64,000 nt of DNA from Gammaproteobacteria bacterium. Its GTDB lineage: Bacteria > Pseudomonadota > Gammaproteobacteria > Nevskiales > Nevskiaceae. The stretch spans positions 1 through 64,000 of the forward strand of contig JAPLSB010000019.1 in assembly GCA_026398875.1 (NCBI GenBank). The letters are read 5' to 3'. A program made the translations under genes and the position numbers. Shown here in pieces: positions 16,141-25,037 of this stretch. Below the pieces are notes generated by a model, which was not told the DNA's origin, did not search any database, and saw only the letters and a list, made by a program, of their open reading frames with translations. Every line of letters starts with the position of its first letter. Within the stretch, counting starts at the first letter, position 1.

Positions 16141-18240
16141 TTACTCGATTTCGACGAAGTTGCGGCGCAGCGACACGGCGCCGTTGTTCGCCAGCAGGCG
16201 ACCGACGATTCGTGCGCCGTTATCCGCCGTGATGCTGCCGCTGACGAAGAACGAACCACCAAGTGCCGCGTTCCTGCCGATCAGCAGATTTCCGTCGACG
16301 ACCCAGAACACGTTCTTCGGCTGCGCACCGCGCAGTGCCTGCAATCGTGCGCGATCACCGAAGCTCAGATCGCTGCCGACCTGGAACACCCAGACCGCAC
16401 TGGTATCGCCAAGCGCGTCGAGCGTCAGCACCGAATCGCTGGACAGCGACATCGCGGCTGCCGCGGTGTAGACGCCCGGCGTCAGCGTGCGGCCATCGAG
16501 CACGCCGCTGCCGCTGTCGGCACGCTGCGGACGGCCACGGGCATCACCAATCGCCAGCACCAGATCCGCTTGCGCCCGAGCAGCAACACCCGCTGGATCG
16601 TTCTGATACAGCGTGCCATTGAGGCCGAGGTTCGGCGTCGTGCACCGCGTGCACGTGCCATCCGGAGCGAGGCCGATGTCGCCGCTGATCGACATCAGCG
16701 TCGGATCGGGATCCGGCACGTCGCTGATCGTCAGACCCGCGCCTGCAGTCACCGCGAAGCTCGACAGCGAACGCAGCGGAACCGGCGCCTGGCAAACCAG
16801 CGTGGTGTCGCCGATCGTGAAGCTCCATGGGTTCGCCGTGGCGCTCGGCACCAGCGCATTGCCGGCGCGATCGGTGATGCCGCTGGTGACCGTGGCGGTG
16901 TAGACGGTGTTCGGCAGGAAGTTGATCGCCTGCGTGAACGTCGCGATCCGCGTCGTCGCGTTGTAGCTCAGCGAGCCGCCGAGTCGGCTGCCATCCGGCG
17001 CCGTGACGAAGAAGTTGTCACTGGTCAGCGTCCGAACGTCGATGTTTTCGTTGAACGTCACGGTGACGACCGAGTTGATGCAGATGTCGGTCGCGTTGCT
17101 CGGCGGGTAGGCGAGCGTCAGGAACGGAGCTGTGACGTCCGGCGCGAGTCCGGTGGTGAATGTCCACGGATTCGATACCACGCCCGAGGTCAGCGGGTTG
17201 CCGGCCAGGTCGGAGACCGCACTGGTGACGGTCACGGTGTAAGCCGTCGATGCCGCCAACGGCGACGACGGAATGAACGTCGCGGTGTTCCCGGAGTACG
17301 TGAAGGTGCCTGGAATGACGGCGCCGCCCGGGCCGGTCACCACGAACGACGAGGCGGTCAGCGTCGACACATTGACCGGCTCGCTGAACGTGGCCGAAAT
17401 CGAAGCATTCACGGCAACGTTCGTTGCTCCGGCGGCAGGCTCGGTCAACGCCAGCGTCGGTGCCGTGGTGTCAAGCACCGTGCCGGTAGTGAAGGTCCAG
17501 ACACGGCCGGCGGCCAGCGCATTGCCGGCGAGGTCGGTGATCACGGTGGTGACCGTGGCGGTGTAAGCGGTGTCAGGCGTCAGCAGAACGGTTGCGCTGC
17601 TCGAGCCCGGCGTGAACGTCAGGCTGTTCCCGGAAACCGACACCGTGCCCGCAACGGCGGTGCCGTCCGGCGCCGTCAGCGTGAAGCCCGTGGTGCCGAC
17701 CGAAGCCGGATCGATCGCTTCGCTGAAGGTGACGGTCACGCGCCGGTTGGCCGGGACATTGCCGCTGGCGTCCACCGGGTCGACGCTGTTGATCGTCGGC
17801 GCGGTCACGTCAGGAGCAGGTCCGGTGGTGAACTCCCAGCTGAAGGTGCTGGGCACCGCGTTGCCTTCAAGGTCGAGCACCGCCGTGCTGATCGTGGCGA
17901 CGTAGGTGGTGCTCGGTGCCAGCGCAGCGGTGAGCGTGTAAGTCGCGATCACGCCGCTGTAGGTCACGGTGCCGGCGACTGCCGTGCCGTCGGCCTTGTT
18001 GCGAAGCTGAAAACTGCTGGTGTTGACGGTGGCGGGATTGACGGCTTCGCTGAAGGTCGCCGTGATCGCCGGGGTGCCGACCGGGACATTGGTCTGGGTG
18101 TTGATGGGCGCAGTGGCGATGACGGTCGGGCCGACCACGTCACCCTGCTGGTTTTCGCCGCAGGCGACCACCAGCAGCGCTAGGAACATCATCGTCAGCC
18201 AATTGCCGACGGTCCTGATGCTGACGATACTTTTGTGCAT
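16141..18240 (-). CDS. lipoprotein with four Ig-like repeats and an ice-binding-like (DUF3494) domain
   Basis: 699 residues. A lipoprotein signal is visible (MMFLALLVVACGENQ). Four Ig-like repeats of the SbsA/Big_5 kind follow, each opening with a Thr/Val-rich strand and a VTFSEAIDPASV-like motif, at about residues 38-145, 148-255, 258-365 and 370-480. The C-terminus, about residues 490-699, matches the ice-binding/DUF3494 family: LRSLSSFAVTAGAGLTISD, ARAQADLVLAIGDARGRP, LTPGVYTAAAAMSLSSDSVL and ARIVGRLLANNGAVSL. DUF3494 proteins are known ice binders or adhesins in cold-water microbes, but many members have no tested activity. An unusual CTRC pair sits in the domain's variable loop. It was probably gained, since it splits the rnhA-dnaQ block. 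Confidence 0.82.
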   Translation of the reverse strand: MHKSIVSIRTVGNWLTMMFLALLVVACGENQQGDVVGPTVIATAPINTQTNVPVGTPAITATFSEAVNPATVNTSSFQLRNKADGTAVAGTVTYSGVIATYTLTAALAPSTTYVATISTAVLDLEGNAVPSTFSWEFTTGPAPDVTAPTINSVDPVDASGNVPANRRVTVTFSEAIDPASVGTTGFTLTAPDGTAVAGTVSVSGNSLTFTPGSSSATVLLTPDTAYTATVTTVITDLAGNALAAGRVWTFTTGTVLDTTAPTLALTEPAAGATNVAVNASISATFSEPVNVSTLTASSFVVTGPGGAVIPGTFTYSGNTATFIPSSPLAASTAYTVTVTSAVSDLAGNPLTSGVVSNPWTFTTGLAPDVTAPFLTLAYPPSNATDICINSVVTVTFNENIDVRTLTSDNFFVTAPDGSRLGGSLSYNATTRIATFTQAINFLPNTVYTATVTSGITDRAGNALVPSATANPWSFTIGDTTLVCQAPVPLRSLSSFAVTAGAGLTISDVPDPDPTLMSISGDIGLAPDGTCTRCTTPNLGLNGTLYQNDPAGVAARAQADLVLAIGDARGRPQRADSGSGVLDGRTLTPGVYTAAAAMSLSSDSVLTLDALGDTSAVWVFQVGSDLSFGDRARLQALRGAQPKNVFWVVDGNLLIGRNAALGGSFFVSGSITADNGARIVGRLLANNGAVSLRRNFVEIE

Positions 18241-18473
18241 GAGTACGGTTCTCGATCCGGTAAACTTTTCGAAGCGGATGGAATCTGACTAGCATCGACA
18301 AAAGCGCGATGCAATTCAGAAATTCGGCATCGCCTGTGTTCTGGTTGCCGTGTAAATGTACTGGTTGCTGAGGTGGAAAGCACTAGGCCCGCAAAAAAAC
18401 GATTGCGGCGAGGGCAAGATTCGTGCCCCTGCAAGGCTGCCCTCGCTCAAACGCAGTGAAACGTGGACCGGAC

Positions 18474-19208
18474 ATGACTCGCCAGATCGTTCTCGACACC
18501 GAAACCACCGGACTCGAAGCCAGGGATCACAGGATCATCGAGGTCGGTTGCATCGAGATGCGCGGACGCCGGTTTGTCGGCGAGCACCGCTGGTATCTCA
18601 ATCCCGACCGCGACAGCGATCCCGGCGCGCTCGAAGTTCACGGACTGACCACAGCGTTCCTGGCCGACAAGCCGCGCTTCGCTCAGGTCGCCGACGCCCT
18701 CGTCGAGCTGCTCCGCGGTGCCGAGATCATCATTCACAACGCGCCGTTCGACGTCGGCTTCCTGGACGCTGAGTTCCAGCGGGCTGGGAGACCGGAGCGG
18801 GTCGCCCAGCTCGGCCAGGTGACCGACACGGTGCCGATGGCCAAGAAGCTGCATCCGGGTCAGCGCGCAAGTCTCGACGCGCTGTGCAAGCGCTATGGCA
18901 TCGACAACTCGCACCGTGAACTTCACGGCGCGCTGCTCGACGCGCGACTGCTGGCCGAAGTCTATCTGGCGATGACAGGCGGGCAGGGCGCGCTGGGGCT
19001 CGCTGGCGATTTAGGGGCCGGCGATGACCGCAGCTCGCCCCACCGGGACCAGCGGGCATCGCTGGCGCTGTCGGCAAGCGGCGCGCCATTGCGGGTCATC
19101 GCGCCCACGGCCGAGGAACTCGCTGCGCATCAGGTGCGGATCGCCGGCATCGCCGGCAAAAGCGGGAAGTCATTCTGGCCCGAGGGTTTGCCGAAGGCCG
19201 CCGACTGA
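18474..19208 (+). CDS. dnaQ: DNA polymerase III epsilon subunit (3'-5' proofreading exonuclease)
   Basis: 244 residues. Exo I (VLDTETTGLE) is at residue 7, Exo II (IIHNAPFDVGFLDAEF) near residue 90 and Exo III (HRELHGALLDARLLAEVY) near residue 150, giving the DEDDh catalytic set. The C-terminal tail after residue 185 is the part that binds the polymerase subunit, including FWPEGLPKA. Start ATG at 18474 rather than the in-frame ATG at 18423, because the family begins at the first beta strand. The 233-nt space upstream separates it from the divergent Ig/ice-binding gene. No riboswitch or convincing promoter was recognised there. Confidence 0.96.
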   Translation: MTRQIVLDTETTGLEARDHRIIEVGCIEMRGRRFVGEHRWYLNPDRDSDPGALEVHGLTTAFLADKPRFAQVADALVELLRGAEIIIHNAPFDVGFLDAEFQRAGRPERVAQLGQVTDTVPMAKKLHPGQRASLDALCKRYGIDNSHRELHGALLDARLLAEVYLAMTGGQGALGLAGDLGAGDDRSSPHRDQRASLALSASGAPLRVIAPTAEELAAHQVRIAGIAGKSGKSFWPEGLPKAAD

Positions 19209-19299
19209 CCTGTCCCTGGCAGTCGACCGCCCCGGGCTCCTGGGCGGTGCGGGTCGAGCGTTTGCCATCGTCAACGCTGACCATCACCATCGATGCGTC

Positions 19300-21726
19300 A
19301 TGAACAACAGCGCTCCGTTCGACCGGCAACGATGGGCGCAGATCGATGCCGTTCTCGATCTGCTGCTTGATTTCCCGCAGGCCGATCGCGCGCAACTGCT
19401 TGACCGCCACTGCGCCGGTGACCCGGCATTGCGCGAAGAGCTCGAGAGCCTGCTGGCCGCCAGCGCAGCGAGTGAGCGCTTCCTGACTGGCCCCGCGCTG
19501 CCGACCGGAACTGCGGCCAGCGTGCTGGCGGCGGCACCGTCGGCATTCGGCAGCGACCGGATAGGTTGCTATCGGCTGGTCCAGCGCATCGGACGTGGCG
19601 GCATGGGCGAGGTTTACGAAGCCGAGCGCGCCGACGGCCAATTCGAGCAGCGGGTGGCGATCAAGCTGATCCGCGCCGATATCGAAGTCCCGGTCGCGCG
19701 GTTCGAGGCCGAACGGCAGATTCTGGCGCGGCTCGACCATCCCGGCATTGCGCGGCTCATCGATGGCGGCATCGCCGACGACGGCCGGCCGTACATGGTC
19801 GTCGAGTTCGTGCCCGGCACCACGCTGCGCACCTACTGCACCGGGCGCGATCTCGACCTTGGCGCCCGCCTCGCGTTGTTCCGCCAGATTGCCGAAGCCG
19901 TGCGCTACGCGCATCGCCACCTCGTGATCCATCGCGACCTGAAGCCGGCCAACGTGATGGTCGACGGTGACGGCCGCGCGCGATTGCTGGATTTCGGGAT
20001 CGCCACGTTGCTTGATGAACCGGGCCTGGCCAGTGCGCCGACGCGGATGCTGGTGACGCCGGAAAGTGCGGCCCCCGAACAGCTGCGCGGCGAACCGATC
20101 AGTACCGCCACCGATGTCTATGCGCTGGGCCTGCTGCTGCACGAACTTCTGACCGGATTCCCGCCACGTGATTTCAGCGGCCTGCCGCTGACGGTCGCGA
20201 TTCGCCAGGTGCTCGAAGCAAGCTTGCCACCACCGAGCACACGATCGCGGGTCCTTCCGCCGGCACAGTTGCGCGGCGATCTCGATGCGATCGTCGCGCG
20301 GGCGCTGCGCCCGGATCTGCAGACGCGCTACGCCAGCGTCGACGCGCTGCTCGACGACCTCGACCGCTGGCAGCGTTGCGAGCCGGTGCTGGCGCGCGCC
20401 GGCACGCGTGCCTATGTCATCAACCGCTTTCTGAGCCGCCACCGTCTGGCCGTCAGTGCTGCGGGGGCGGTGATCGTGGTGGTGCTGATCGGGGTGCTCG
20501 CAGTGCTCTGGCAGGCGCGCGAAGCCGCCCGCCAGCGCGATGCCGCGCATAGCGAAGCAGCGCGAGCCAATGCCGTGCGCGATTACGTGCTGTACATGTT
20601 TCGCAGCGCCAGCGAAGCGCGTCACGACGGTGCCGAGGTTTCCGCACGCGAGGCGCTCGCCCAGGCGGCTGCGCAAGTTCGCGTCCGATTTGCCGACGAT
20701 CCCGGAGCCGCGCGCGCGATGCTGCTGTCGCTCGGCGACTTGTTCTTCGAGATGCGCGACGGTCCGGGCGCGGAAGCGGTGCTGCGCGAGTATCTGGCGA
20801 TGCCGGCCGGCGACTCGACCGAAGCTGCGCTGGTCCGCGCGCGGCTGGCCGATCTGCGCTACGACGCTGGCGATTATCACGACGCGCGGACGCTGCTCGA
20901 CGGCGCCTTACCGGCACTGGCGACGGCCATCGACCGCCATTTCGACCGCAGCGTCGATGCCCGCCTGCTCGATGCGACGCTGGTCCGCGCCGATGGCGAC
21001 ACGGCAAGGGCGATCGAGCGGATCAGCGCGATTGCCGATGACGTCGAGGCGCGGCGTGGCAGCAGCGCCGGCAAGCTCGCCGAAACCTACAACGAGCTGG
21101 GCAATGCGCTGATCGCCGATCAGCGACCAATGCCTGCTGCCGATGCCTACCGGCGTGCGCTCGATATCTACACGCGCAACGCGCGTGGCGATTCTCTCGA
21201 TGCGCTGGTCGTGCAGGGCAATCTTTGCGACGCGCTGCTGCGCGGCCAGCACCACGACACCGCGCGCGACTGCTTTCGCCGGCTGCTGCCGCGCCATGAA
21301 AGCCTGTACGGAGAATCGCTGGCGCTGGTGTCACTGCTGCTGGAAGGCGGGCTTGCCGAACTTGGCGAGGGTGATGGCGCTGCGGCGCTGGCGCTGATCG
21401 ATCGGGCGGCCGGAATGGGCGCGCGTTTCGTGCGCCGTGACACCGCGCTATCGCGAATCATCGACCTGTCGCGTGCAGAGGCGCTGTACCGGCTGGGCCG
21501 CCGGCAGGAGGTCGGCGTCATCGTGGCGACCGAACGCGGCAACGCGGACCCGCTGGTCGCCGGGATTGCCATGGCGATCGACGGCCAGCTGCTGCTCGAT
21601 GCCGGCCGGCAGGACGCTGCCCGTGCAGCGCTGGATCAAGCCGCTGCGGCGATCGGCAAGCCTCATCCGTATCGCTGGCACGGCGAGCGCGTGCTGGCTG
21701 CGCTGCGCGCGCGTCTGGCGGCCTGA
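19300..21726 (+). CDS. membrane Ser/Thr protein kinase with C-terminal TPR-like region
   Basis: 808 residues. A short N-terminal helical region (WAQIDAVLDLLLDFPQADRA) is typical of ECF-linked kinases. The kinase domain spans about residues 88-350: glycine loop IGRGGMGEVYEAE, VAIKLI lysine, HRDLKPANVMVD catalytic loop, LLDFGIA and the APEQLRGE activation end. A single membrane helix lies near residues 386-405 (AVSAAGAVIVVVLIGVLAVL). The remainder is a periplasmic helical repeat region of TPR type. The kinase is intact. A sigma factor gene of the family that travels with such kinases lies 2.2 kb away on the other strand, so it probably controls or is controlled by that ECF factor. Confidence 0.92.
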   Translation: MNNSAPFDRQRWAQIDAVLDLLLDFPQADRAQLLDRHCAGDPALREELESLLAASAASERFLTGPALPTGTAASVLAAAPSAFGSDRIGCYRLVQRIGRGGMGEVYEAERADGQFEQRVAIKLIRADIEVPVARFEAERQILARLDHPGIARLIDGGIADDGRPYMVVEFVPGTTLRTYCTGRDLDLGARLALFRQIAEAVRYAHRHLVIHRDLKPANVMVDGDGRARLLDFGIATLLDEPGLASAPTRMLVTPESAAPEQLRGEPISTATDVYALGLLLHELLTGFPPRDFSGLPLTVAIRQVLEASLPPPSTRSRVLPPAQLRGDLDAIVARALRPDLQTRYASVDALLDDLDRWQRCEPVLARAGTRAYVINRFLSRHRLAVSAAGAVIVVVLIGVLAVLWQAREAARQRDAAHSEAARANAVRDYVLYMFRSASEARHDGAEVSAREALAQAAAQVRVRFADDPGAARAMLLSLGDLFFEMRDGPGAEAVLREYLAMPAGDSTEAALVRARLADLRYDAGDYHDARTLLDGALPALATAIDRHFDRSVDARLLDATLVRADGDTARAIERISAIADDVEARRGSSAGKLAETYNELGNALIADQRPMPAADAYRRALDIYTRNARGDSLDALVVQGNLCDALLRGQHHDTARDCFRRLLPRHESLYGESLALVSLLLEGGLAELGEGDGAAALALIDRAAGMGARFVRRDTALSRIIDLSRAEALYRLGRRQEVGVIVATERGNADPLVAGIAMAIDGQLLLDAGRQDAARAALDQAAAAIGKPHPYRWHGERVLAALRARLAA

Positions 21727-21739
21727 TCGAACCGCGGCT

Positions 21740-22552
21740 TCAGAATGCCGGGCCGATCAACTGTTCCTTGCGCGGTGGACGTGGCGGACCCGGCGGCGTG
21801 CTGGTCCGCGGCACCATCACCCACTCGCTTTGCCAGGCGGCGACCGTCTGCTTCGATGCCCCCTTGCCGTTGGCAGCAGTGAATCCGGGCCACAGCTTGC
21901 GCGACTCGACCAGCTTGGCCGGCACCTTCGCTCGCAGGTTGGCCTGTTCCGGGCGCTTGCCGTCACGGGCGACCCGAACTTCCATGACCCCGTCCTGGTA
22001 TTCGATCCAGGCATTCCAGATGGCCGCGTCGTCGAAGCTGGTCTGCGTGCGCTCGTCAACGATCAGCACCGGCGCCGCCACGGCGCCATCCTGGTGGCTG
22101 ACACGGCCGTCGATATCGATGGCGATGTGCGGCGCTTCGGGATCGCTGTTGTCGGGACTGCAGGCCAGGTCGAACTCCACCGCAATGCTGTCCTTGAGGC
22201 CCTGATAGCCAAGACCACTGCCGCCGGCGCCGAGCGCTGTTGGCGCACTGCCGAGCAGCACGAACGCAAGACCTTCGCCGCCAGGGCGCTTGCCGGTGCA
22301 ACGATCCGAACTGTCGCGACTGTCCGCGATGCTGAAGCGGAACTCGCTGCGAAACGCCACGATTTCCACGGGGGCGCCTCTGAATACGCCGCCCGCGGTG
22401 CCCGACTTGACGGGCGTCAGCACCATGCTGCGTTCCGGTCCGGCCTCGCTGCTGCCGAGCCGTTGCAGCGCGGCGGCTTCGCGGTTGCCGCAGCTCACCG
22501 CAGCCAGCACGGCGGAAACGGCGACACCCAATGACAGGGCTTTGATCTGCAT
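21740..22552 (-). CDS. L-type (legume-like) lectin-domain lipoprotein
   Basis: 270 residues, secreted. The signal (LGVAVSAVLAAVSCGN) suggests lipid attachment at Cys 21. The body shows the ordered pattern of legume-type lectins: FRSEFRFSIADSR near residue 70, GGEGLAFVLLGSAPTALGAG near residue 90, a GLGYQGLKDSIAVEFDLACS strand with the conserved Val-Glu-Phe-Asp, HIAIDIDGRVS near residue 145, WIEYQDGVMEVRVAR, and PGFTAANGKGASKQTVAAW at the end. In true legume lectins the Asp of Val-Glu-Phe-Asp binds metal. A Pro-rich tail follows. It lies between the kinase and a secreted protease, so a surface-binding role is likely. The ligand is unknown. Confidence 0.75.
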   Translation of the reverse strand: MQIKALSLGVAVSAVLAAVSCGNREAAALQRLGSSEAGPERSMVLTPVKSGTAGGVFRGAPVEIVAFRSEFRFSIADSRDSSDRCTGKRPGGEGLAFVLLGSAPTALGAGGSGLGYQGLKDSIAVEFDLACSPDNSDPEAPHIAIDIDGRVSHQDGAVAAPVLIVDERTQTSFDDAAIWNAWIEYQDGVMEVRVARDGKRPEQANLRAKVPAKLVESRKLWPGFTAANGKGASKQTVAAWQSEWVMVPRTSTPPGPPRPPRKEQLIGPAF

Positions 22553-22694
22553 GGTGATCTCCTCGAACGGATGCGGATGACGTTACTCGCGAACGTCCGC
22601 CGGATGATGAAACCTTTGCGGGTCGAACACACGACGGCGCTCCGGGTCCGGAACACCGTCGTGGCAAGCGCAGGATGCGTGATCGTCGTGACGA

Positions 22695-23711
22695 TCAGCA
22701 GTTGCCGGGCCGGTTGTTGCAGGCCGAGTTCAGGATGCTGGTGAAATCCGCATTGAACTGCGATGCGCCGAGGATCAGCTGGTTGCTGCCGCCATAGATG
22801 TACGAGCTGACGCCGACCACGGCGTTCGGCGTGCGATAGCCGCCGGTGGACGTCGTCGACGCGCCGAAGTTCTCGATCCACGGACCGCCGCTGGCGCCAC
22901 CGCCGAAATCGCTGCCGTACTCGAAGGCATTGGCGTCCGAGCTGGTGCGGTGGTCGCTGCTATCGGCGCGTGACAGCTCGCCACAGGTGCCGCTCGGCGA
23001 AATGTTGCAGGGGTAACCCAGCATCGTCACGTGAGTGTCGGCCAGATGGCCGACGGCGGTTGTGTAGCGGCCGGTGCGGCTGCCGATCCGGGTGGCGGTG
23101 CCATTGATGGTCTGGTCGACCATTTCCAGCAGGCCGAAATCGGTGGCGTTCGGCAGCGCGCCGCCGGTGCTCAGCCAGTTGCTCGGCACGATGCCGTAGG
23201 CCCACGACCAGGAGCCGAGCGGACGCTGCACCGCAGGATCGCTGCTGGTGCCGTTGTAGGCCGGAATGAACAGCCAGTTGCTGTGGAAGCCGATGTCGGA
23301 GGAATACATGCAGTGCGCGGCGGTCACCACGATCCGGTGGCGGATCACCGACGCCGAACACTGGAAGTCGCCGATGCCCGGCTTGGTGAAGAACAGCTTG
23401 CCGGTGGCCTTGAACGGCGAGCTCTTGGCACTGCCGGTGACGATCGCCGAAGTGAAATCGAGGATCGAGTCGCCGTAGCGCGAGGTCTGCGGGCCTTCGA
23501 CATTGGCGTCGCCCTTGACCACGCCGAACGGCATCGGCTTGGCGTTGGCGACGCGCTCGCTGGTCCAGTAGCTGTTGACTGCGGCGGCCGCGGCCGGGCC
23601 GGCGTTGTAGATGGTGACGCCCGGATCATCGGCGTGGGCAAGACCGGCCAGGGTGCTGGCGGCGGCAAGGGCAAGGCTGAGCAGCGAACGCGAGGGGGTG
23701 AGGGTGTTCAT
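22695..23711 (-). CDS. secreted trypsin-like serine protease
   Basis: 338 residues from ATG 23711; a longer frame to 23876 runs through the promoter region. A signal peptide (LLSLALAAASTLAGLAHA) is cut near residue 29. The S1 catalytic set is visible: VVTAAHCMYS (His, near residue 135), NATDFGLLEM (Asp, near 210) and GGGASGGPWIEN (Ser, near 295). Two further cysteine pairs suit a secreted protein (GYPCNISPSGTCG; ACNNRPGNC at the end). It may belong to the V8/glutamyl-endopeptidase-like subgroup; the substrate cannot be read. It is on the same strand as the ECF gene upstream (175 nt) and the lectin downstream (142 nt). Confidence 0.88.
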   Translation of the reverse strand: MNTLTPSRSLLSLALAAASTLAGLAHADDPGVTIYNAGPAAAAAVNSYWTSERVANAKPMPFGVVKGDANVEGPQTSRYGDSILDFTSAIVTGSAKSSPFKATGKLFFTKPGIGDFQCSASVIRHRIVVTAAHCMYSSDIGFHSNWLFIPAYNGTSSDPAVQRPLGSWSWAYGIVPSNWLSTGGALPNATDFGLLEMVDQTINGTATRIGSRTGRYTTAVGHLADTHVTMLGYPCNISPSGTCGELSRADSSDHRTSSDANAFEYGSDFGGGASGGPWIENFGASTTSTGGYRTPNAVVGVSSYIYGGSNQLILGASQFNADFTSILNSACNNRPGNC

Positions 23712-23886
23712 GGCCGTAACTCCTGATGGTGGGGAGTGCCGTCCGGCTAGCCGAAGCGGTTCCCTGAGACCGGCAATGTCGCCGGCACCATGAAGAACGC
23801 GATTCCCGGCTGCGCCCGCCATCGTTTTCGCGGGCGTTGTGAACTGCCGCACAAGACGGCCTCGCCAATGCGCCACCGTGGCCGAA

Positions 23887-24435
23887 TCAGCGGCCCTGCA
23901 GTTCCCGGAACAGCCAGGCCTTGGCCTTCAGCCAGTCGCGATTGAGCGTGCGCTCGGACACGCCCAGCGCCTGCGCGCTCTGGGCCGGCGTGTAGCCGGC
24001 GAAGTAGCGGCACTGGACGATTTCGGCCAGACGCGGATCGAGCTGCGCCAGTCGTCCGAGTGCCTCGTCGAGCGCCAGGATCTCGTCCTCGGATTCCATT
24101 TCCCAGCGCTCGTCGACGTGGTCGGTGTCCTCGTCGAGCGACAAGGCCTCGACGCCGTCGCCGCGCTTGCTGGTCAGCTGGGCGCGTGCCCGGTCGACGA
24201 TGATCTGGCGCATCGCCAACGCTGCGGCGCGCAGGAAGTGCGCCTCGTCGTTCCAGGTCTCGGTCCGGGCCAGCTTCAGGTAGGCCTCGTTGACCAGCAC
24301 GGTGGTCTGCAGCGTTTCCCCGGGGCGCGTGCTCAGCCGCACGCGGCGCGCGATGCGCTTGAGGTCGTTGTAAAGCAGCGGCACCAGCGCGGCGGCATCG
24401 CGTTGCAGGCGCGTGGCAATGGCATCGTCAGTCAT
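23887..24435 (-). CDS. ECF sigma factor, kinase-associated type
   Basis: 182 residues. Region 2 (LLYNDLKRIARRVRL through LRAAALAMRQIIVDRARAQL) and region 4 (DPRLAEIVQCRYFAGYTPAQ with helix-turn-helix SAQALGVSERTLNRDWLKAK) are complete. The sequence style is that of the TIGR02999 / ECF43-like families, which usually lack an anti-sigma factor and lie beside a Ser/Thr kinase gene. Here that kinase is at 19300-21726. The protease and lectin genes between them are the natural candidate targets. It is divergent from rimI, with 134 nt between the starts. Confidence 0.9.
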   Translation of the reverse strand: MTDDAIATRLQRDAAALVPLLYNDLKRIARRVRLSTRPGETLQTTVLVNEAYLKLARTETWNDEAHFLRAAALAMRQIIVDRARAQLTSKRGDGVEALSLDEDTDHVDERWEMESEDEILALDEALGRLAQLDPRLAEIVQCRYFAGYTPAQSAQALGVSERTLNRDWLKAKAWLFRELQGR

Positions 24436-24569
24436 GGCCCACGAAGTTCGTCAGGCCGCGTCGAGCCTGTTCACTGCGACGATACGACGGATCGCCGCCA
24501 CCGCGCATGCACGGGCCGGTATCCTTGCGCGTCGCCCGGCAGTAGCTGCCCCTCATCCCGAAGCCCCAC

Positions 24570-25037
24570 GTGAACGCCCAGCTCAAGGACGCCCATACCC
24601 TGCTGCCGATGCAGCTGTCGCAGCTGCCGGAAGTGCTCGTCGTCGAGCGCCGCGCCTACGAGTTCCCGTGGACCGAAACGATTCTTCGTGATTGCCTGAA
24701 GGCCGGCTACAGCGCCTGGGTCCTCGTTGGTCCGGATGGCACGATGGCCGGACACGCGCTGATGAGCATGGCGGTCGATGAAGCACATATATTGAACCTG
24801 TGCGTCGACCCCGCGCAGCAGCGGCGCGGTTACGGCCTGCTGCTGCTGAATCATCTGATGACCATCGCCCGGGCTGCGCATGCCTCGATCGTGCTGCTGG
24901 AAGTGCGCAAGTCGAACAAGGCGGCGCTGCGGCTGTACGAAAGTGTCGGCTTCCAGCGCATCGGCGTGCGCAAGGCCTACTACCCGGCCCGCGATGGCCG
25001 CGAGGATGCGCTGGTGCTCGGCTACGACATCCTGTGA
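24570..25037 (+). CDS. rimI: ribosomal protein S18 alanine N-acetyltransferase
   Basis: 155 residues with the GNAT fold: the acetyl-CoA pyrophosphate loop QQRRGYGLLLLNHL near residue 85, LLEVRKSNKAALRLYESVGF near residue 108 and the RimI-type end YYPARDGREDALVLGYDI. RimI acetylates the N-terminal Ala of S18. FPWTE near residue 33 is a RimI hallmark. The TGA overlaps a GTG start of the MFS gene (GTGA at 25034-25037), so the two are co-translated. Confidence 0.92.
   Translation: MNAQLKDAHTLLPMQLSQLPEVLVVERRAYEFPWTETILRDCLKAGYSAWVLVGPDGTMAGHALMSMAVDEAHILNLCVDPAQQRRGYGLLLLNHLMTIARAAHASIVLLEVRKSNKAALRLYESVGFQRIGVRKAYYPARDGREDALVLGYDIL

Noticed and set aside
16570-18183. 537-codon plus-strand open frame
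   Set aside because: Antisense of the Ig/ice-binding-like gene; Arg/Gly-rich with no domain.
18241-18473. Possible riboswitch or leader in the 233-nt gap before dnaQ
   Set aside because: I compared it with the common c-di-GMP-type core and found no match; no clear structure or promoter could be supported.
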